Positions 5,917 through 15,344 of a stretch of DNA of 48,863 bases are shown here, piece by piece. Made by a program: the position numbers and the translations under genes. The notes under the pieces are model-generated. The model was not told where the DNA came from. It did not search any database and saw only the letters and a program-made list of their open reading frames with translations. Every line of letters begins with the position of its first letter. Positions within the stretch are counted from its first letter, which is position 1. The DNA comes from a virus, in the IMG/VR virus record IMGVR_UViG_3300047361_000192, positions 1 to 48,863 of that record. The stretch is one strand, 5' to 3'.

Positions 5917-6221
5917 GATAACTCCTTCTCTGCTTTTGCTTCCGCTTGCTTGCGCTTACGAGCATCTTCAACTACACTGTAGTCAACACTATCAGGGTAA
6001 ACACGGTTCAGAGCATCACAGATGCCCTTGAGAGAGTCCTCACGCTTCTTTGACTGTAGACCCTTGGCACGTAGTTCCTGACGTGTTGGAATGTCACCGT
6101 GAGGTGCTTGAGCACGAAAGAAAGGAGCGAGGCAGGCAGCGTCATGAATATTGAGCGCAGAACGATCAGGCAATGAACCTTGCATTATGTAGGGGGTGAC
6201 AACCCACGAATCATACAGCAT
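5901..6221 (-). CDS. Hypothetical basic protein, 106 aa
   Basis: The ATG at 6221 is preceded by AGGGG four bases away and follows the previous gene by 13 bases, so I keep it; an internal Met at codon 13 is the alternative. The N-terminal half contains ALNIHDAACLAPFFRAQAP; the C-terminal third is a Lys/Arg/Ala/Glu-rich helix (ARKRKQAEAKAEKEL), as in a ribosomal or nucleic-acid-binding tail. No domain recognised. Confidence 0.55.
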   Translation of the reverse strand: MLYDSWVVTPYIMQGSLPDRSALNIHDAACLAPFFRAQAPHGDIPTRQELRAKGLQSKKREDSLKGICDALNRVYPDSVDYSVVEDARKRKQAEAKAEKELSCTKN

Positions 6222-6234
6222 CAGCCCCTGCTTG

Positions 6235-7221
6235 TCAAGGGATCAGGGTCTCGATCTCCTTAAACTCATTGTGTGTTGTCCTAAACAATAGAATATCTAC
6301 CAATTCATTGTTCTCAAACACAAACTCAAAGTCAACTCTAAAGTTCTGCAATCCTTTCCTAAAACCATTGTCAAATACTACTTGACGAGTGTCAGGAAAT
6401 ACACTATTGATATACTTTCCATGTTCTTCTGTCAAGAAATCACCCTTTGCAGATGATAATCCATATAGATGTTCTCTTGAAATCTGTTCATCTCTCAACT
6501 CAATCTTCTCACGATTTCGTTCAGCAGTCATAACACTTCTGGTCTCTTTAACACTAGACTTTCTTTCTCTCCAGAATGCTGTATGATATTGACAGTTTAA
6601 TCTAAATGATTCTCTACCATTAGCATGGAAGATCATCTCACCGTCTAGGTATAAAGGATTTCTTTTACAATGTGCGGCAAGTCTAGACATTACTTCATTA
6701 TCAGTAATGTTATAATCTAGACCCTGACCTTGTTTCACCTTCACTGCAATAGGAGTACCAGAGATATCATACAAATAACCACAAAATGTAGCGCCTTTAT
6801 CACAACTTGGACGTGCGTCTGGATTAATGTGGTGTGTACGAATAGATTCTGTAACCTTATTGTATACCTCCCTCAAATGTGAAGTATTTGTCTCATCAAT
6901 TAGATGTTGTAAATTGCGCTGTTGATATAATGCATTGTAAGATAAATCTATACCACTCTCATAAGACAAGTGCTCATTACTATTATGATTAACACAAAAC
7001 GTCTTGTACTCGTTTTTAATAGTAGGAGCGACCTCGCTAATTAAATAATCAAATACAAAGATCTCATTCATGTTATTACGAGCATCATCTGCTATTGCAG
7101 GTTGATACTTCACATCTTTCAATGATGTGTATAACCATGGCATCATCGAACTTGTGTATAGATGCTCTTGCCTCAATACACTGTATACTTCTTTTACTGT
7201 GTAAGTGTCGGAGAAGATCAT
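6235..7221 (-). CDS. Hypothetical protein, 328 aa
   Basis: A soluble alpha/beta protein without signal peptide or membrane segment. Visible blocks are HHINPDARPSCDKGATFCGY (about 130-150), a strand-rich stretch GTPIAVKVKQGQGLDY, a basic helical region with ERNREKIELRDEQIS, and a C-terminal FRVDFEFVFENNELV. It overlaps the preceding gene by four bases (ATGA). It sits among oxygenases and may serve the same fibre-related block, but I see no catalytic motif and do not recognise the family. Confidence 0.65.
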   Translation of the reverse strand: MIFSDTYTVKEVYSVLRQEHLYTSSMMPWLYTSLKDVKYQPAIADDARNNMNEIFVFDYLISEVAPTIKNEYKTFCVNHNSNEHLSYESGIDLSYNALYQQRNLQHLIDETNTSHLREVYNKVTESIRTHHINPDARPSCDKGATFCGYLYDISGTPIAVKVKQGQGLDYNITDNEVMSRLAAHCKRNPLYLDGEMIFHANGRESFRLNCQYHTAFWRERKSSVKETRSVMTAERNREKIELRDEQISREHLYGLSSAKGDFLTEEHGKYINSVFPDTRQVVFDNGFRKGLQNFRVDFEFVFENNELVDILLFRTTHNEFKEIETLIP

Positions 7222-7571
7222 TCGTTTGATGCGATAAGTTGTCCTAGATCATTATACAATGCATAAAACACATACATCTCTGGATTAGCAACAGATGCTT
7301 GACTATCAGGGAAGTTGTCATCAAAGTAATCAAGTACACCCTGATCTAGTCTCTCAAGTTCTACAACCACATACTCTGACTGTTTCATGTCAGCAATAAG
7401 ATCTGACTCTAGCATTTTTGAGTATCGAGCAATAGATGTATTGATAGCATCAACATTGGTGCTATTGTTCCATCCAGTTACTCTAATGAACGCTAGTGGC
7501 ACTCCAGCTGTCATTGCATAACGTCCAAGAATCTCTTGTAGATTGAAGATCTGATAGTTTTGGTTAATCAT
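7218..7571 (-). CDS. Hypothetical protein, 117 aa
   Basis: The product begins MINQNYQIFNLQEILGRYAM and has a strand-helix pattern throughout, with a short acidic motif DYFDDNFPDS near residue 82. It overlaps the oxygenase before it by eight bases and the 328-residue gene after it by four, so the three are probably translated together. No family recognised and no membrane segment. Confidence 0.6.
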   Translation of the reverse strand: MINQNYQIFNLQEILGRYAMTAGVPLAFIRVTGWNNSTNVDAINTSIARYSKMLESDLIADMKQSEYVVVELERLDQGVLDYFDDNFPDSQASVANPEMYVFYALYNDLGQLIASNE

Positions 7572-8100
7572 CGATAAACAGTTTCCAGGCGACAGTGACT
7601 CTTAATCCTTTGAAGTTTCTAGTACACGGTGCAGCACAGTGTGGTATTTTACCAGGAAACAATACTGCTTTGTTTGCTTTTGGGAATACACCATGCACTT
7701 CACCGTTGTTGATGTAGAAATTAGTTTGCCCACCTAGCATTGTATGCCATCTAGGGTTTACATATAACAATAGTGTTCTTCCGTTGTCGGTCTGTGCATC
7801 AACGTGAACTGATCCATCTTGACCGAAAGTATGCCCATTAGCATACGTATGTTGTAGTTTAAATCGTGTGTTTAGTTTCTTCTGTATCTTATTTAGAAGA
7901 TGATCGTAGAAGAATGGATCTTCAGCAAAGTCTATCTTCCAGAATGGTGTGCAACTATGATACTCTGGATGCTCTTTACCTAGCGAGGTGTGACCAAAGG
8001 TCCATCGCGATCCGTGTCCTGTCTTATTCTGAATCTCTTGAAAATCTTCTTCATCGAAGAAATCAAAATATTGTACAACATCATCAGTAGTATATGTCAT
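7564..8100 (-). CDS. 2OG-Fe(II) oxygenase, 178 aa
   Basis: The iron and cosubstrate residues are readable: SVHVDAQTD gives the H99-x-D101 pair, LFPGKIPHCAAP gives the distal H154, and LRVTVAWKL supplies R167 for 2-oxoglutarate. Between them lie LLLYVNPRWHTMLGGQTNFY, the strand that follows the first ligand in prolyl-4-hydroxylase-like enzymes. The whole protein is little more than the double-stranded beta-helix, so it is probably a soluble hydroxylase. It overlaps the next oxygenase gene by four bases. The substrate is unknown; linkage to fibre genes suggests a virion protein. Confidence 0.85.
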   Translation of the reverse strand: MTYTTDDVVQYFDFFDEEDFQEIQNKTGHGSRWTFGHTSLGKEHPEYHSCTPFWKIDFAEDPFFYDHLLNKIQKKLNTRFKLQHTYANGHTFGQDGSVHVDAQTDNGRTLLLYVNPRWHTMLGGQTNFYINNGEVHGVFPKANKAVLFPGKIPHCAAPCTRNFKGLRVTVAWKLFIDD

Positions 8101-8744
8101 GGTCTATCTACAAATTCCCTAATCATATTCATCCTTGCGGATTCAAGTTTCTCTAGTTGTTCGTGACTAACGTCATCAGCAACATCATTGATTGCATGTT
8201 TAAGATCAATAATATTCTGTCTCATGGCAGATTCTTTAATGTAACTCTCTGCCCACCCAATAGCAACCTTTCTATTACCTGCAGTGACTTCATTTACTTT
8301 ATGCCATAGACCAGTATTATATAAAATTACTGATCCTTTTGGTGGTTTGAATTCATGTTCAGTATTGCCAACACGAATGACTAACTCTCCACCCTCATAT
8401 TCATCAGGGTCATTGAGAGCTACAGTGAAACTAAAGTGTGGTGCAATACCAGCGATAGGGAATGCATCTAAATGCCATTTATAAAATCCACCAGTCTTAT
8501 ACCAGACAAAGTATGGTTGTCCAGATCTCCTGATTAGAAAATCAGATAATCCTTTTTGTAGAGGAGTATACAGAGTTTGCATACATCTCTTGTAGTCTGG
8601 GTCATCGTAATTAAGTACAGAACTTTTCTTTACACCTTCTCTGGGATTACTATCACTCCCACAGTGAAATCTATGCTCTGTGTATACAGAAAGTATATTG
8701 CCTGACTCTGCAGGAGTCAGAACATCATTCAGCAGCCATATCAT
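8097..8744 (-). CDS. PKHD-type 2OG-Fe(II) hydroxylase, 215 aa
   Basis: This is closest to PiuC/PKHD-type hydroxylases. GGFYKWHLDAFP contains H91-x-D93; DEYEGGELVIR is the usual strand after the ligand; GSVILYNTGLWHKVNEV gives H148; and NRKVAIGWAES gives R158 for 2-oxoglutarate. The C-terminal 50 residues form a helical tail. The usual length for such proteins is about 220 residues. The gene overlaps the 178-residue oxygenase downstream and the upstream chaperone-like gene by 20 bases, so these are one translational unit. Confidence 0.85.
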   Translation of the reverse strand: MIWLLNDVLTPAESGNILSVYTEHRFHCGSDSNPREGVKKSSVLNYDDPDYKRCMQTLYTPLQKGLSDFLIRRSGQPYFVWYKTGGFYKWHLDAFPIAGIAPHFSFTVALNDPDEYEGGELVIRVGNTEHEFKPPKGSVILYNTGLWHKVNEVTAGNRKVAIGWAESYIKESAMRQNIIDLKHAINDVADDVSHEQLEKLESARMNMIREFVDRP

Positions 8745-9696
8745 TTAAATCTTCCTCATCATAAAATGTTGAATAATCGATACCGTGTTCAACGAAGTCT
8801 TCGACTCGCATCAACTTCATTAAATCTTGAACTCCTTGTGCTACCACTCTCTTGGCGTTAGTAGATCTATCTCTCCATTCAATGACAGTTGTTAGTCTAT
8901 CATTGACATAATCTTTAGATGCATCAACGTCTCTTTCAGTCCACAACCTCGCATCATCTATATCAAGATTATATTCAATTGCGTTACCAGCAGGATCTAC
9001 GTTATCAGGATATGCAATTCTATAAATTGATGGGTCAATAGGCCATTTAATAGCCTTGATTGCCTTGAAGAGATCCAGAGGATCATCATACTTTTTATTG
9101 AATGCATCCATGCTACGGAGTGCCTTTCTCCACTTCTTCCACATCTCTTTCTCACCTTCGTAAGAATCTTCGATATCAGGTAGGACACGCCAGTCAGAAC
9201 CTTTGAGCATTGCTGTTCTTTCAACTAGCCTCTTATTCATAGTGGCATCATAAAACATCTGCTCTTCAGAAATTTTAGTAATCTTATCTCTGATCTGTCT
9301 TTCTCTCACAACATGAGAGGCAGCAGTAAGATCTACTACTCTTTGACGCAACTCTTTAATTTGATCTGTAGTAGCACCATTGAAAATATATTGAATAGAG
9401 GTTGACTGATCAGTCGCAAAATCATATTTGTATTTTCTACGTTGGATGAGTGCAGTATCATCACTATAGAAAAGAACGTGCTCTAGTTCATCAACTGTAT
9501 CTGTATGGAATATATCACCAACAACCTCGTTCTTAAATCTTTCCATGATATCAGGAAGGATTTTAATTGGTTGATTGATTTTATTACCATTAGGCAAGTC
9601 CAAAATATGAGTAGAATCGATAACGAGACTGTTCAGTAAATCAATCTCCATTATCACCTTGTTAATATTATCTACCAATTCGATGCTATCAGCCAT
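8725..9696 (-). CDS. Tail-fibre-assembly/chaperone-like protein, 323 aa
   Basis: The centre contains RLVERTAMLKGSDWRVLPD followed by MWKKWRKALRSMDAFN. This is the signature of phage tail assembly chaperone and tail fibre assembly proteins (R-x-x-x-L-x-x-S-D-W-x-x-L-P-D ... W-x-x-[YW]-R-x-A-L-R). The N-terminal 120 residues are helical and strand-mixed, and a C-terminal part includes DARLWTERDVDASKDYV. Placement immediately after the fibre genes and between two oxygenases supports a role in fibre folding or attachment. It could also be a minor structural protein; the match is limited to about 50 residues. Confidence 0.6.
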   Translation of the reverse strand: MADSIELVDNINKVIMEIDLLNSLVIDSTHILDLPNGNKINQPIKILPDIMERFKNEVVGDIFHTDTVDELEHVLFYSDDTALIQRRKYKYDFATDQSTSIQYIFNGATTDQIKELRQRVVDLTAASHVVRERQIRDKITKISEEQMFYDATMNKRLVERTAMLKGSDWRVLPDIEDSYEGEKEMWKKWRKALRSMDAFNKKYDDPLDLFKAIKAIKWPIDPSIYRIAYPDNVDPAGNAIEYNLDIDDARLWTERDVDASKDYVNDRLTTVIEWRDRSTNAKRVVAQGVQDLMKLMRVEDFVEHGIDYSTFYDEEDLNDMAAE

Positions 9697-10381
9697 GAGT
9701 TTTGATATACCAACCTGTTACTATATATTTATCCTTATCACCTAAAAGGAAACCTCCCCTATGAACATGTGTTAGACCAGCAGGGAAAATAACTACTGTG
9801 CCGACTGTAGGTTTAATCCTACGTTTCTGATACATGAACTCGGTTTCACCACCATCTTCAATATCATTTAGATAAATCATCCATGTCAATTCACGAGCAG
9901 CACATTCAATTGTACCATTTTCATAGTGCCATGAGTGATATCCACCACCAGTTGGAGTTTTCTGAAACTTGATGTCAGAAGAAAACATTTTAGTCTTCTT
10001 CAATGTAGAATAGTAACAGCAATAGTGATTAGCACATGATTTCAGCATCTGGTTAATATTATTAGTATATTTTGCTGATGCATAGTTTAGCATGAATGAT
10101 CTATCATGTCTAGTAAATGCAGACCCATACATGGCAGAACCTTCCATGATGTTAATCTCGCCTTCTGAAGCTCCTAGATCACCTTGATCTTCATCATCTT
10201 GGTTCAGAACACTAGCAACATCTTCATTGAAGACTCTATCACCATATGTGACAAGTTGTTGACATAGAGCTGCTGGTACGAAATTTTCCCACACACCAAT
10301 AAAATCTGTAAAATCACACTTGGTGATTTTTGGATTTTCCATTAGTTCAAGTGGACGATAAGGAGCGATTTGTTGTGTCAT
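9689..10381 (-). CDS. 2OG-Fe(II) oxygenase with H-x-E ligand set, 230 aa
   Basis: A prolyl-hydroxylase-like protein. GGGYHSWHYENG places the first ligands at H152-x-E154, followed by LTWMIYLNDIEDGGETEF, FPAGLTHVHRGG (distal His 205 or 207) and DKYIVTGWYIK, in which K218 is the probable 2-oxoglutarate contact. Most relatives use H-x-D; Glu in place of Asp is uncommon but is shared with the oxygenase at 35459-36037. The N-terminal 130 residues, including a Asp/Glu-rich loop (QDDEDQGDLGASEGE), form a cap. It starts 16 bases after the 1183-residue fibre gene. Confidence 0.85.
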   Translation of the reverse strand: MTQQIAPYRPLELMENPKITKCDFTDFIGVWENFVPAALCQQLVTYGDRVFNEDVASVLNQDDEDQGDLGASEGEINIMEGSAMYGSAFTRHDRSFMLNYASAKYTNNINQMLKSCANHYCCYYSTLKKTKMFSSDIKFQKTPTGGGYHSWHYENGTIECAARELTWMIYLNDIEDGGETEFMYQKRRIKPTVGTVVIFPAGLTHVHRGGFLLGDKDKYIVTGWYIKTHG

Positions 10382-10396
10382 GATAATAAAATAATA

Positions 10397-13300
10397 TTAA
10401 TATGCCTTGATTATATATTTGACTTTGTGAAACTCTTGTATGATAGGAACTTGTATGTTGGGTTTCATCTTGACGCTAGGAATTGGTTTCTTGATATTCT
10501 GATTAAGAGTGAATGTACCAGTATTCAACACATATCCAACTGGTGGTGTGTTACCAACAAATTGATTATTGTCAAAACTGACGTTAAGTGTAGTACCAAA
10601 ACCACCCAATCCTGTTTTGAAAAGACCAGGACCATTTTGGTTACCATAACTATAATCTTGCGTTGGATCTAAAACAGGAGTTAACCCCATTAGGTGATTG
10701 TGAGAAGAAGTTGTAGTGTCACTATCTTCTAGAATTGCTGGTGGAGTATATGCCTCAATTCTAAATCTTGATCCAGTAACATCAATAGCAGCAGAAACAG
10801 CAGTTGGTCCACCACCAGTTGTTCCATATACATCGTCTGGATATCTCTTCAAGTTCAGATGATTTCCTGCTACTGATACAACATCGTCAGAGTTAAGACT
10901 GTTGAAAGGTGATGGCCAGAATACTTTCGCAGTTAGTGTCAAACTAGCTGTTCCTGGAGGATCTCCCTCTTCAAGAGGAGCGTCTCCAAATGTTCCTGCC
11001 CATTCAACAATGCGTTCCTTAAAACTTCTACCTTCATTTGACTGAAGAATATCATCCCAAAGTTGATCGAAGTACAGAGCATTGCCACCTGGTTGAGTTT
11101 TTGATTTCAACTCTGACAGATATAGTGGATACCATACATCAGGTTGCTCTCGATAAATTTCATCTTCAGCAATACCACCGCCACCAATGAAGTTAATGTA
11201 TGGACCATCACCAGTACCAGTTGATTTATTCACCTGTCCTAGACCACTATTAGCAAAAACTTGACTGTTCCATGGAATCAATCCTGTACCACCAAATCCT
11301 TCAGCAGTAAATGCAGTAACAAATAGGTGACTATGTGTAGGAACATCAATGATTTTCTCCTGTAACTGTCCAATCTGTGCAGTTACCGTACCATTAACAG
11401 TAAACTCAACGTCAGCTTGAATTGGTGCATTGAATTGTGTCTTAACTGTACCAAAGTTAAAGAAGTTACTCTCGGTGCCTTCATCAGAATTGATTACTGG
11501 TGTTGACGTTACTGTTAATACTTTAATGCCAGGAGAAAGTATAACAGTGCCACCACCAGGTGCAGCAGTGGAGAATCCAATGTCCATCAAATCCCCAGAT
11601 TGATATCCAGTACCAGGATCTAGTATTGACACAACTGTAACTCTTGTATCATCTGGATTACCTGATCCATCCAAATCATTTGCTTCTGCTCTAACTCGCA
11701 GTCGTAGTCCACTACCAGTACCACCAAGAACTAAAACATCCTCCTCTTGAGATTCACCGAATGCAGTCCAATAGTCAGGATTACCACCCTCACCTCTATT
11801 TACATATTGACCGACTGTTCTTTCAATATATTCAGCATCAACAGAAGGTTTATTCTGCCACAATGCAAATGTCTGAACCTTACCTTCAGCTTGTGAACCA
11901 CCTTGCAGTATTTGCTCATAGGGATTATCACCAGCAACATCTACCTTGTCAACATACCACCACCCACCAGTGTTACCTGGTTCGTTGATGTTATTTGTTG
12001 GAAGGAAAGCAGATGATGATCTATTACCATCAACAACACCAACTCCAGTAAGTTTCCTGTTTCTATAGTCAGGAACTTTAAAGTGTGTAGTTCCAGTATT
12101 ACCATTGGCATCAGACTGTCCATAATGTGTACCAATAACAGCAAACAAATCAAGGTATTCAGTTTTTGATAGTGGTCTACCATCACACTCAATGAAACCA
12201 GGATATCTAGAATCCAGGTCACCATCTATTGTACCATAAGATCCGTTTGGTTGCTTAAGAACGGAAAGAACTGTACCAATAGCAAGACCATCATCCTTCG
12301 CATTTCTTAATTGAACATCACCATTAGTATCTTCATATGTGTAAGAGTTCTTTCTACTATACCATGTTCCTTTTAATTCTGGCGCTGGTGGTGCTACGGC
12401 ATATGTGGATACATTCCAAGTAAATTGATTACTAGCACCAGTACCTACAACAACAGTAGTGCTTACAGTGCTAGCAAGACCACTAGCGTTTAGATATAAC
12501 TGAAAACTACTGTTAGCAGGTGTAAATGTTCTTGGTCCTACAACTGGTGTATCAAAGTCAATGGAAATGAGTACACCATTTGTGCCAGTGATTGTAATAT
12601 CTCTATTGATACCAGTGACAGCAACAATAGAACTAACATATTGTCTATTAGGTGCCCTGTTAGTAAGATTATTTGGTGGTGTAAATGCTGCGTCAGTATC
12701 AGGACCAGTGTTTGTAACGATAGACCATGTAGGAATCTGTAGTGTACCAACTTTAATCGTGGTAGATACTGTACCACCAAATGTGGCATCGGATTTGTTA
12801 TAGATCTGAATTTTATCACCATTACTCACATCTGTAGGGAAGATTCCGACAGAACTTTCACTACCATTATCATAGTAGATTTTAACTCTTGGTTCTGTAC
12901 CATCTGTGGATACTAGTGTTACAGGTACAGTTACACCATTACCTAATCCAACGATACCACTAGCTGGTTTTACATCAGATGCAATCAAAGTATCCTCAAG
13001 TGCATCAAGTGCATCATTGAATACAAAGGATCCAGGCGTAGTAGATGGGAAACTACCAGTAGTAACACCCCAACTAGATCCAGCAACAGCATCACCAATA
13101 CTCAAGAGATTTGTAGTGGTAGTAGTTGATGTTGCTGGTGTAGTTAATACTAACTGTATATACTCACCATTCTGGATGGTTGGGTTGGTACTAGAAGCAA
13201 CAAATGTGGTGTTATCTAAAACATTATATCCTTCATCGTTTACAATAAAAGCATTGCTAGTAGAGATACCAATTAGAGCACCATTATCAGTATTGACTAT

Positions 13301-13948
13301 TGCCTGGTCATTCAGACCAGTAACTCTTAAGATCTCACTATAAACATCTGTGTCAACTGGACTACCAATGATTTCGTCAAAATCAGGGAATGGTTCTGGA
13401 ATGTTAGGTGGTTGTATTGCCGAGGTGATAGTCCATCTCTCGGTTCTAGCACCAATAGTTAAGTCAGCAACTCTTGTAAGACCACCAGTATCATTAGACT
13501 TCAGTCTTAACTGGACTCTATCACCATTTTGTACGAAGATATTACTAGATGGAATAACCCATGATCCAAAGTCTGCTTCACCTTGGTGTACTAACTGAAT
13601 ACGAACAGCATAGTCATCAATATTAGCTCCAATATAAGATGATACTAGTGAAACACTAGCAGATGATCCAGGTGTTAATCCAGAAACTTCTATAATATCT
13701 TCTTGTGCTCTAGTACCATCACCATAGACATACATGATGTCTGGTGTTGCCTCATCTAATGGTGTAAATGGATATGGATCTGGTGCAAAATCTTCTGGAA
13801 TCGTAGAGATATACCAGATTGTCTGCTGATCACCAATCTGAACCGTTACGCTTTGAGTTGTATCCCAAGCCGATGGCGCTTTAAACTTCAGGCGAATAGT
13901 TTGCCCTTCGCTTACATATACAGGTGTAGTTCCGAACGAAAAGGTCAT
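10397..13948 (-). CDS. Tail fibre with Ig-like repeats and tail collar domain, 1183 aa
   Basis: The N-terminal half holds about four and a half Ig-like repeats of roughly 100 residues, marked by V-x-V-T-G-[LI]-N and NGxxIxI motifs. A phage tail collar domain follows at about residues 560-640 (PGFIECDGRPLSKTEYLDLF, then FKVPDYRNRK). The C-terminal half has two H-x-H motifs (THSHLF, SHNHLM) like the metal-binding histidines of T4 gp12 and gp37, and ends in KYIIKAY. It is probably a host-contacting fibre. A GATAAATA late-promoter-like box lies just upstream. It is followed by four oxygenases and a chaperone-like gene. Confidence 0.8.
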   Translation of the reverse strand: MTFSFGTTPVYVSEGQTIRLKFKAPSAWDTTQSVTVQIGDQQTIWYISTIPEDFAPDPYPFTPLDEATPDIMYVYGDGTRAQEDIIEVSGLTPGSSASVSLVSSYIGANIDDYAVRIQLVHQGEADFGSWVIPSSNIFVQNGDRVQLRLKSNDTGGLTRVADLTIGARTERWTITSAIQPPNIPEPFPDFDEIIGSPVDTDVYSEILRVTGLNDQAIVNTDNGALIGISTSNAFIVNDEGYNVLDNTTFVASSTNPTIQNGEYIQLVLTTPATSTTTTTNLLSIGDAVAGSSWGVTTGSFPSTTPGSFVFNDALDALEDTLIASDVKPASGIVGLGNGVTVPVTLVSTDGTEPRVKIYYDNGSESSVGIFPTDVSNGDKIQIYNKSDATFGGTVSTTIKVGTLQIPTWSIVTNTGPDTDAAFTPPNNLTNRAPNRQYVSSIVAVTGINRDITITGTNGVLISIDFDTPVVGPRTFTPANSSFQLYLNASGLASTVSTTVVVGTGASNQFTWNVSTYAVAPPAPELKGTWYSRKNSYTYEDTNGDVQLRNAKDDGLAIGTVLSVLKQPNGSYGTIDGDLDSRYPGFIECDGRPLSKTEYLDLFAVIGTHYGQSDANGNTGTTHFKVPDYRNRKLTGVGVVDGNRSSSAFLPTNNINEPGNTGGWWYVDKVDVAGDNPYEQILQGGSQAEGKVQTFALWQNKPSVDAEYIERTVGQYVNRGEGGNPDYWTAFGESQEEDVLVLGGTGSGLRLRVRAEANDLDGSGNPDDTRVTVVSILDPGTGYQSGDLMDIGFSTAAPGGGTVILSPGIKVLTVTSTPVINSDEGTESNFFNFGTVKTQFNAPIQADVEFTVNGTVTAQIGQLQEKIIDVPTHSHLFVTAFTAEGFGGTGLIPWNSQVFANSGLGQVNKSTGTGDGPYINFIGGGGIAEDEIYREQPDVWYPLYLSELKSKTQPGGNALYFDQLWDDILQSNEGRSFKERIVEWAGTFGDAPLEEGDPPGTASLTLTAKVFWPSPFNSLNSDDVVSVAGNHLNLKRYPDDVYGTTGGGPTAVSAAIDVTGSRFRIEAYTPPAILEDSDTTTSSHNHLMGLTPVLDPTQDYSYGNQNGPGLFKTGLGGFGTTLNVSFDNNQFVGNTPPVGYVLNTGTFTLNQNIKKPIPSVKMKPNIQVPIIQEFHKVKYIIKAY

Positions 13949-13979
13949 TTACCGCAGGCGATGGTCACGATTTCTTTAG

Positions 13980-13987
13980 TATTTATC
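13980..13987 (-). promoter_or_regulatory. Late-promoter-like box GATAAATA
   Basis: On the minus strand the sequence GATAAATA lies 32 bases upstream of the ATG of the 1183-residue fibre gene and overlaps the stop of the preceding paralog. It differs from the T4 late consensus TATAAATA at one base. It would give that fibre its own late transcript. Confidence 0.5.
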
Positions 13988-15344
13988 ACATCTCTCTAAC
14001 ATCTTGGAATGTACCACCATCAACTTCAACTTGAATAGGATAGTTGGATTTAATCTCCACAGGGATGTCTACATCCTCAACAACAATTTGTTCACTAGTA
14101 ACTATTGCATCAGGTGTAATGACTGGAAGTTCATCACGTAGTTTATCTTCTGATGATGGAATGTCAATAGCATCTGGTATTCGATCAATATTAATAGGAA
14201 CTGTAACTACTTTGATAGATTGAAGTCCACCAGCTCCCTCACCATATAACTCATATCTGATAGAAGATGGTCCTCTATCATGATACGCAACAGTATCTGT
14301 ATATGTACCACTAGCAGCAAAACCTAGATCCACAACTCTATCAGTTTCACTTAAATCAAGATCATACTCTTTAATCCTCAATTCATATGTTGTAGTTGCT
14401 CTCACTTGTTCATGGGATAATATAATATCATCACCATAATTTACTGATAGAGGACCAGCAAGATCAACTTCTGGTGGTTGTATTACAGTGATAGTAATTT
14501 GTTGACTATCAGTTCCACCTAGACCAGATGCAGTTGCAGTATATGTAGTGGTGATTGTCGGAGAAATAATTTGATTACTTACTAAATTAGTTGATCCAAT
14601 TCCAGGAGTGATAGTCATGGTGCTAGCATCTCCAGTAGTAGTCCATCTCAATCTAGTGGTTTCTCCAATAACAATTGTAGAATTGTCAAGCGTTAATGTT
14701 ACTTGAGGAGGTTGATATACGTACAATACAACAGAATTACTTCGATTACCGCCATATCCATATCCTGTTAACGTATAAGTCGTTGTACTAGTAGGAGATA
14801 CCGTAATACTACCAGATGTACTAACAGACCCAATGCTAGTAATTGATCTAGAATAAGTATTTGATGTACTCCAATAAAGAGTTGCAGATCCTGGATTTAT
14901 AAACGAAGTTGGACTAACAGATATGTTTACATACGGTGGATTGAAATAACATGTACCATCATCTTGTTGTGCTCTTGGATTATAGTTTACTGCGTTTGGA
15001 TTAGTACATCCCCTGATTATTGGTGGTGGACAAGTACCACTAGCCATGCCAGTATGCCTACCCCTTGACTGAACTTGACCATATTCACCACTGGATATAC
15101 CACCCCTTTTGACCATATTTGTGATAGTACCATATACCTGCTGTCCAGTACCATATACCCACGTACCTACGTATCCTTCTACACCAGCCTGTTCTCCGTA
15201 TCTACCAAACAATGACATATATGCATATGTAACTTGATTGCGGTAGGTATCATTAAAATCTCCACCGCCACCAGGGAACCATATACTATAGTTGGTGACA
15301 CATGATCCACCGTAATTATTCCAATGTCCAATACGATATGGCAT
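13986..15344 (-). CDS. Adhesin paralog 1, DUF4214-like tip, 452 aa
   Basis: First (leftmost) of five tandem paralogs. The N-terminal ~110 residues contain VTYAYMSLFGRYGEQAGVEG, resembling the DUF4214 repeat of bacterial surface proteins. Next is a GCTNPNAVNYNPRAQQDDGTC motif, a cysteine-bearing linker known from surface proteins of marine bacteria. Then come Ig-like domains joined at Pro-Pro junctions (YQPPQV, IQPPEV), and the shared C-terminal foot AIDIPSSEDKLRDELPVI. No signal peptide. I infer a virion fibre with a variable N-terminal tip and a conserved C-terminal anchor. The start shares one base with the upstream stop. Confidence 0.75.
   Translation of the reverse strand: MPYRIGHWNNYGGSCVTNYSIWFPGGGGDFNDTYRNQVTYAYMSLFGRYGEQAGVEGYVGTWVYGTGQQVYGTITNMVKRGGISSGEYGQVQSRGRHTGMASGTCPPPIIRGCTNPNAVNYNPRAQQDDGTCYFNPPYVNISVSPTSFINPGSATLYWSTSNTYSRSITSIGSVSTSGSITVSPTSTTTYTLTGYGYGGNRSNSVVLYVYQPPQVTLTLDNSTIVIGETTRLRWTTTGDASTMTITPGIGSTNLVSNQIISPTITTTYTATASGLGGTDSQQITITVIQPPEVDLAGPLSVNYGDDIILSHEQVRATTTYELRIKEYDLDLSETDRVVDLGFAASGTYTDTVAYHDRGPSSIRYELYGEGAGGLQSIKVVTVPINIDRIPDAIDIPSSEDKLRDELPVITPDAIVTSEQIVVEDVDIPVEIKSNYPIQVEVDGGTFQDVREM
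14116..14162 (-). repeat. 47-bp direct repeat in paralog 1 foot (copy 1)
   Basis: Within the sequence encoding the shared foot, 47 bases are identical to 15477-15523 in paralog 2. More diverged versions occur at the same place in the other three paralogs. Exact identity of this length is enough to support homologous recombination between neighbours. Confidence 0.85.

Noticed and set aside
9726-9733. GATAAATA resembling a late promoter upstream of the 323-residue gene
   Set aside because: It encodes the conserved DKYI motif of the oxygenase, so the match is explained by protein conservation.
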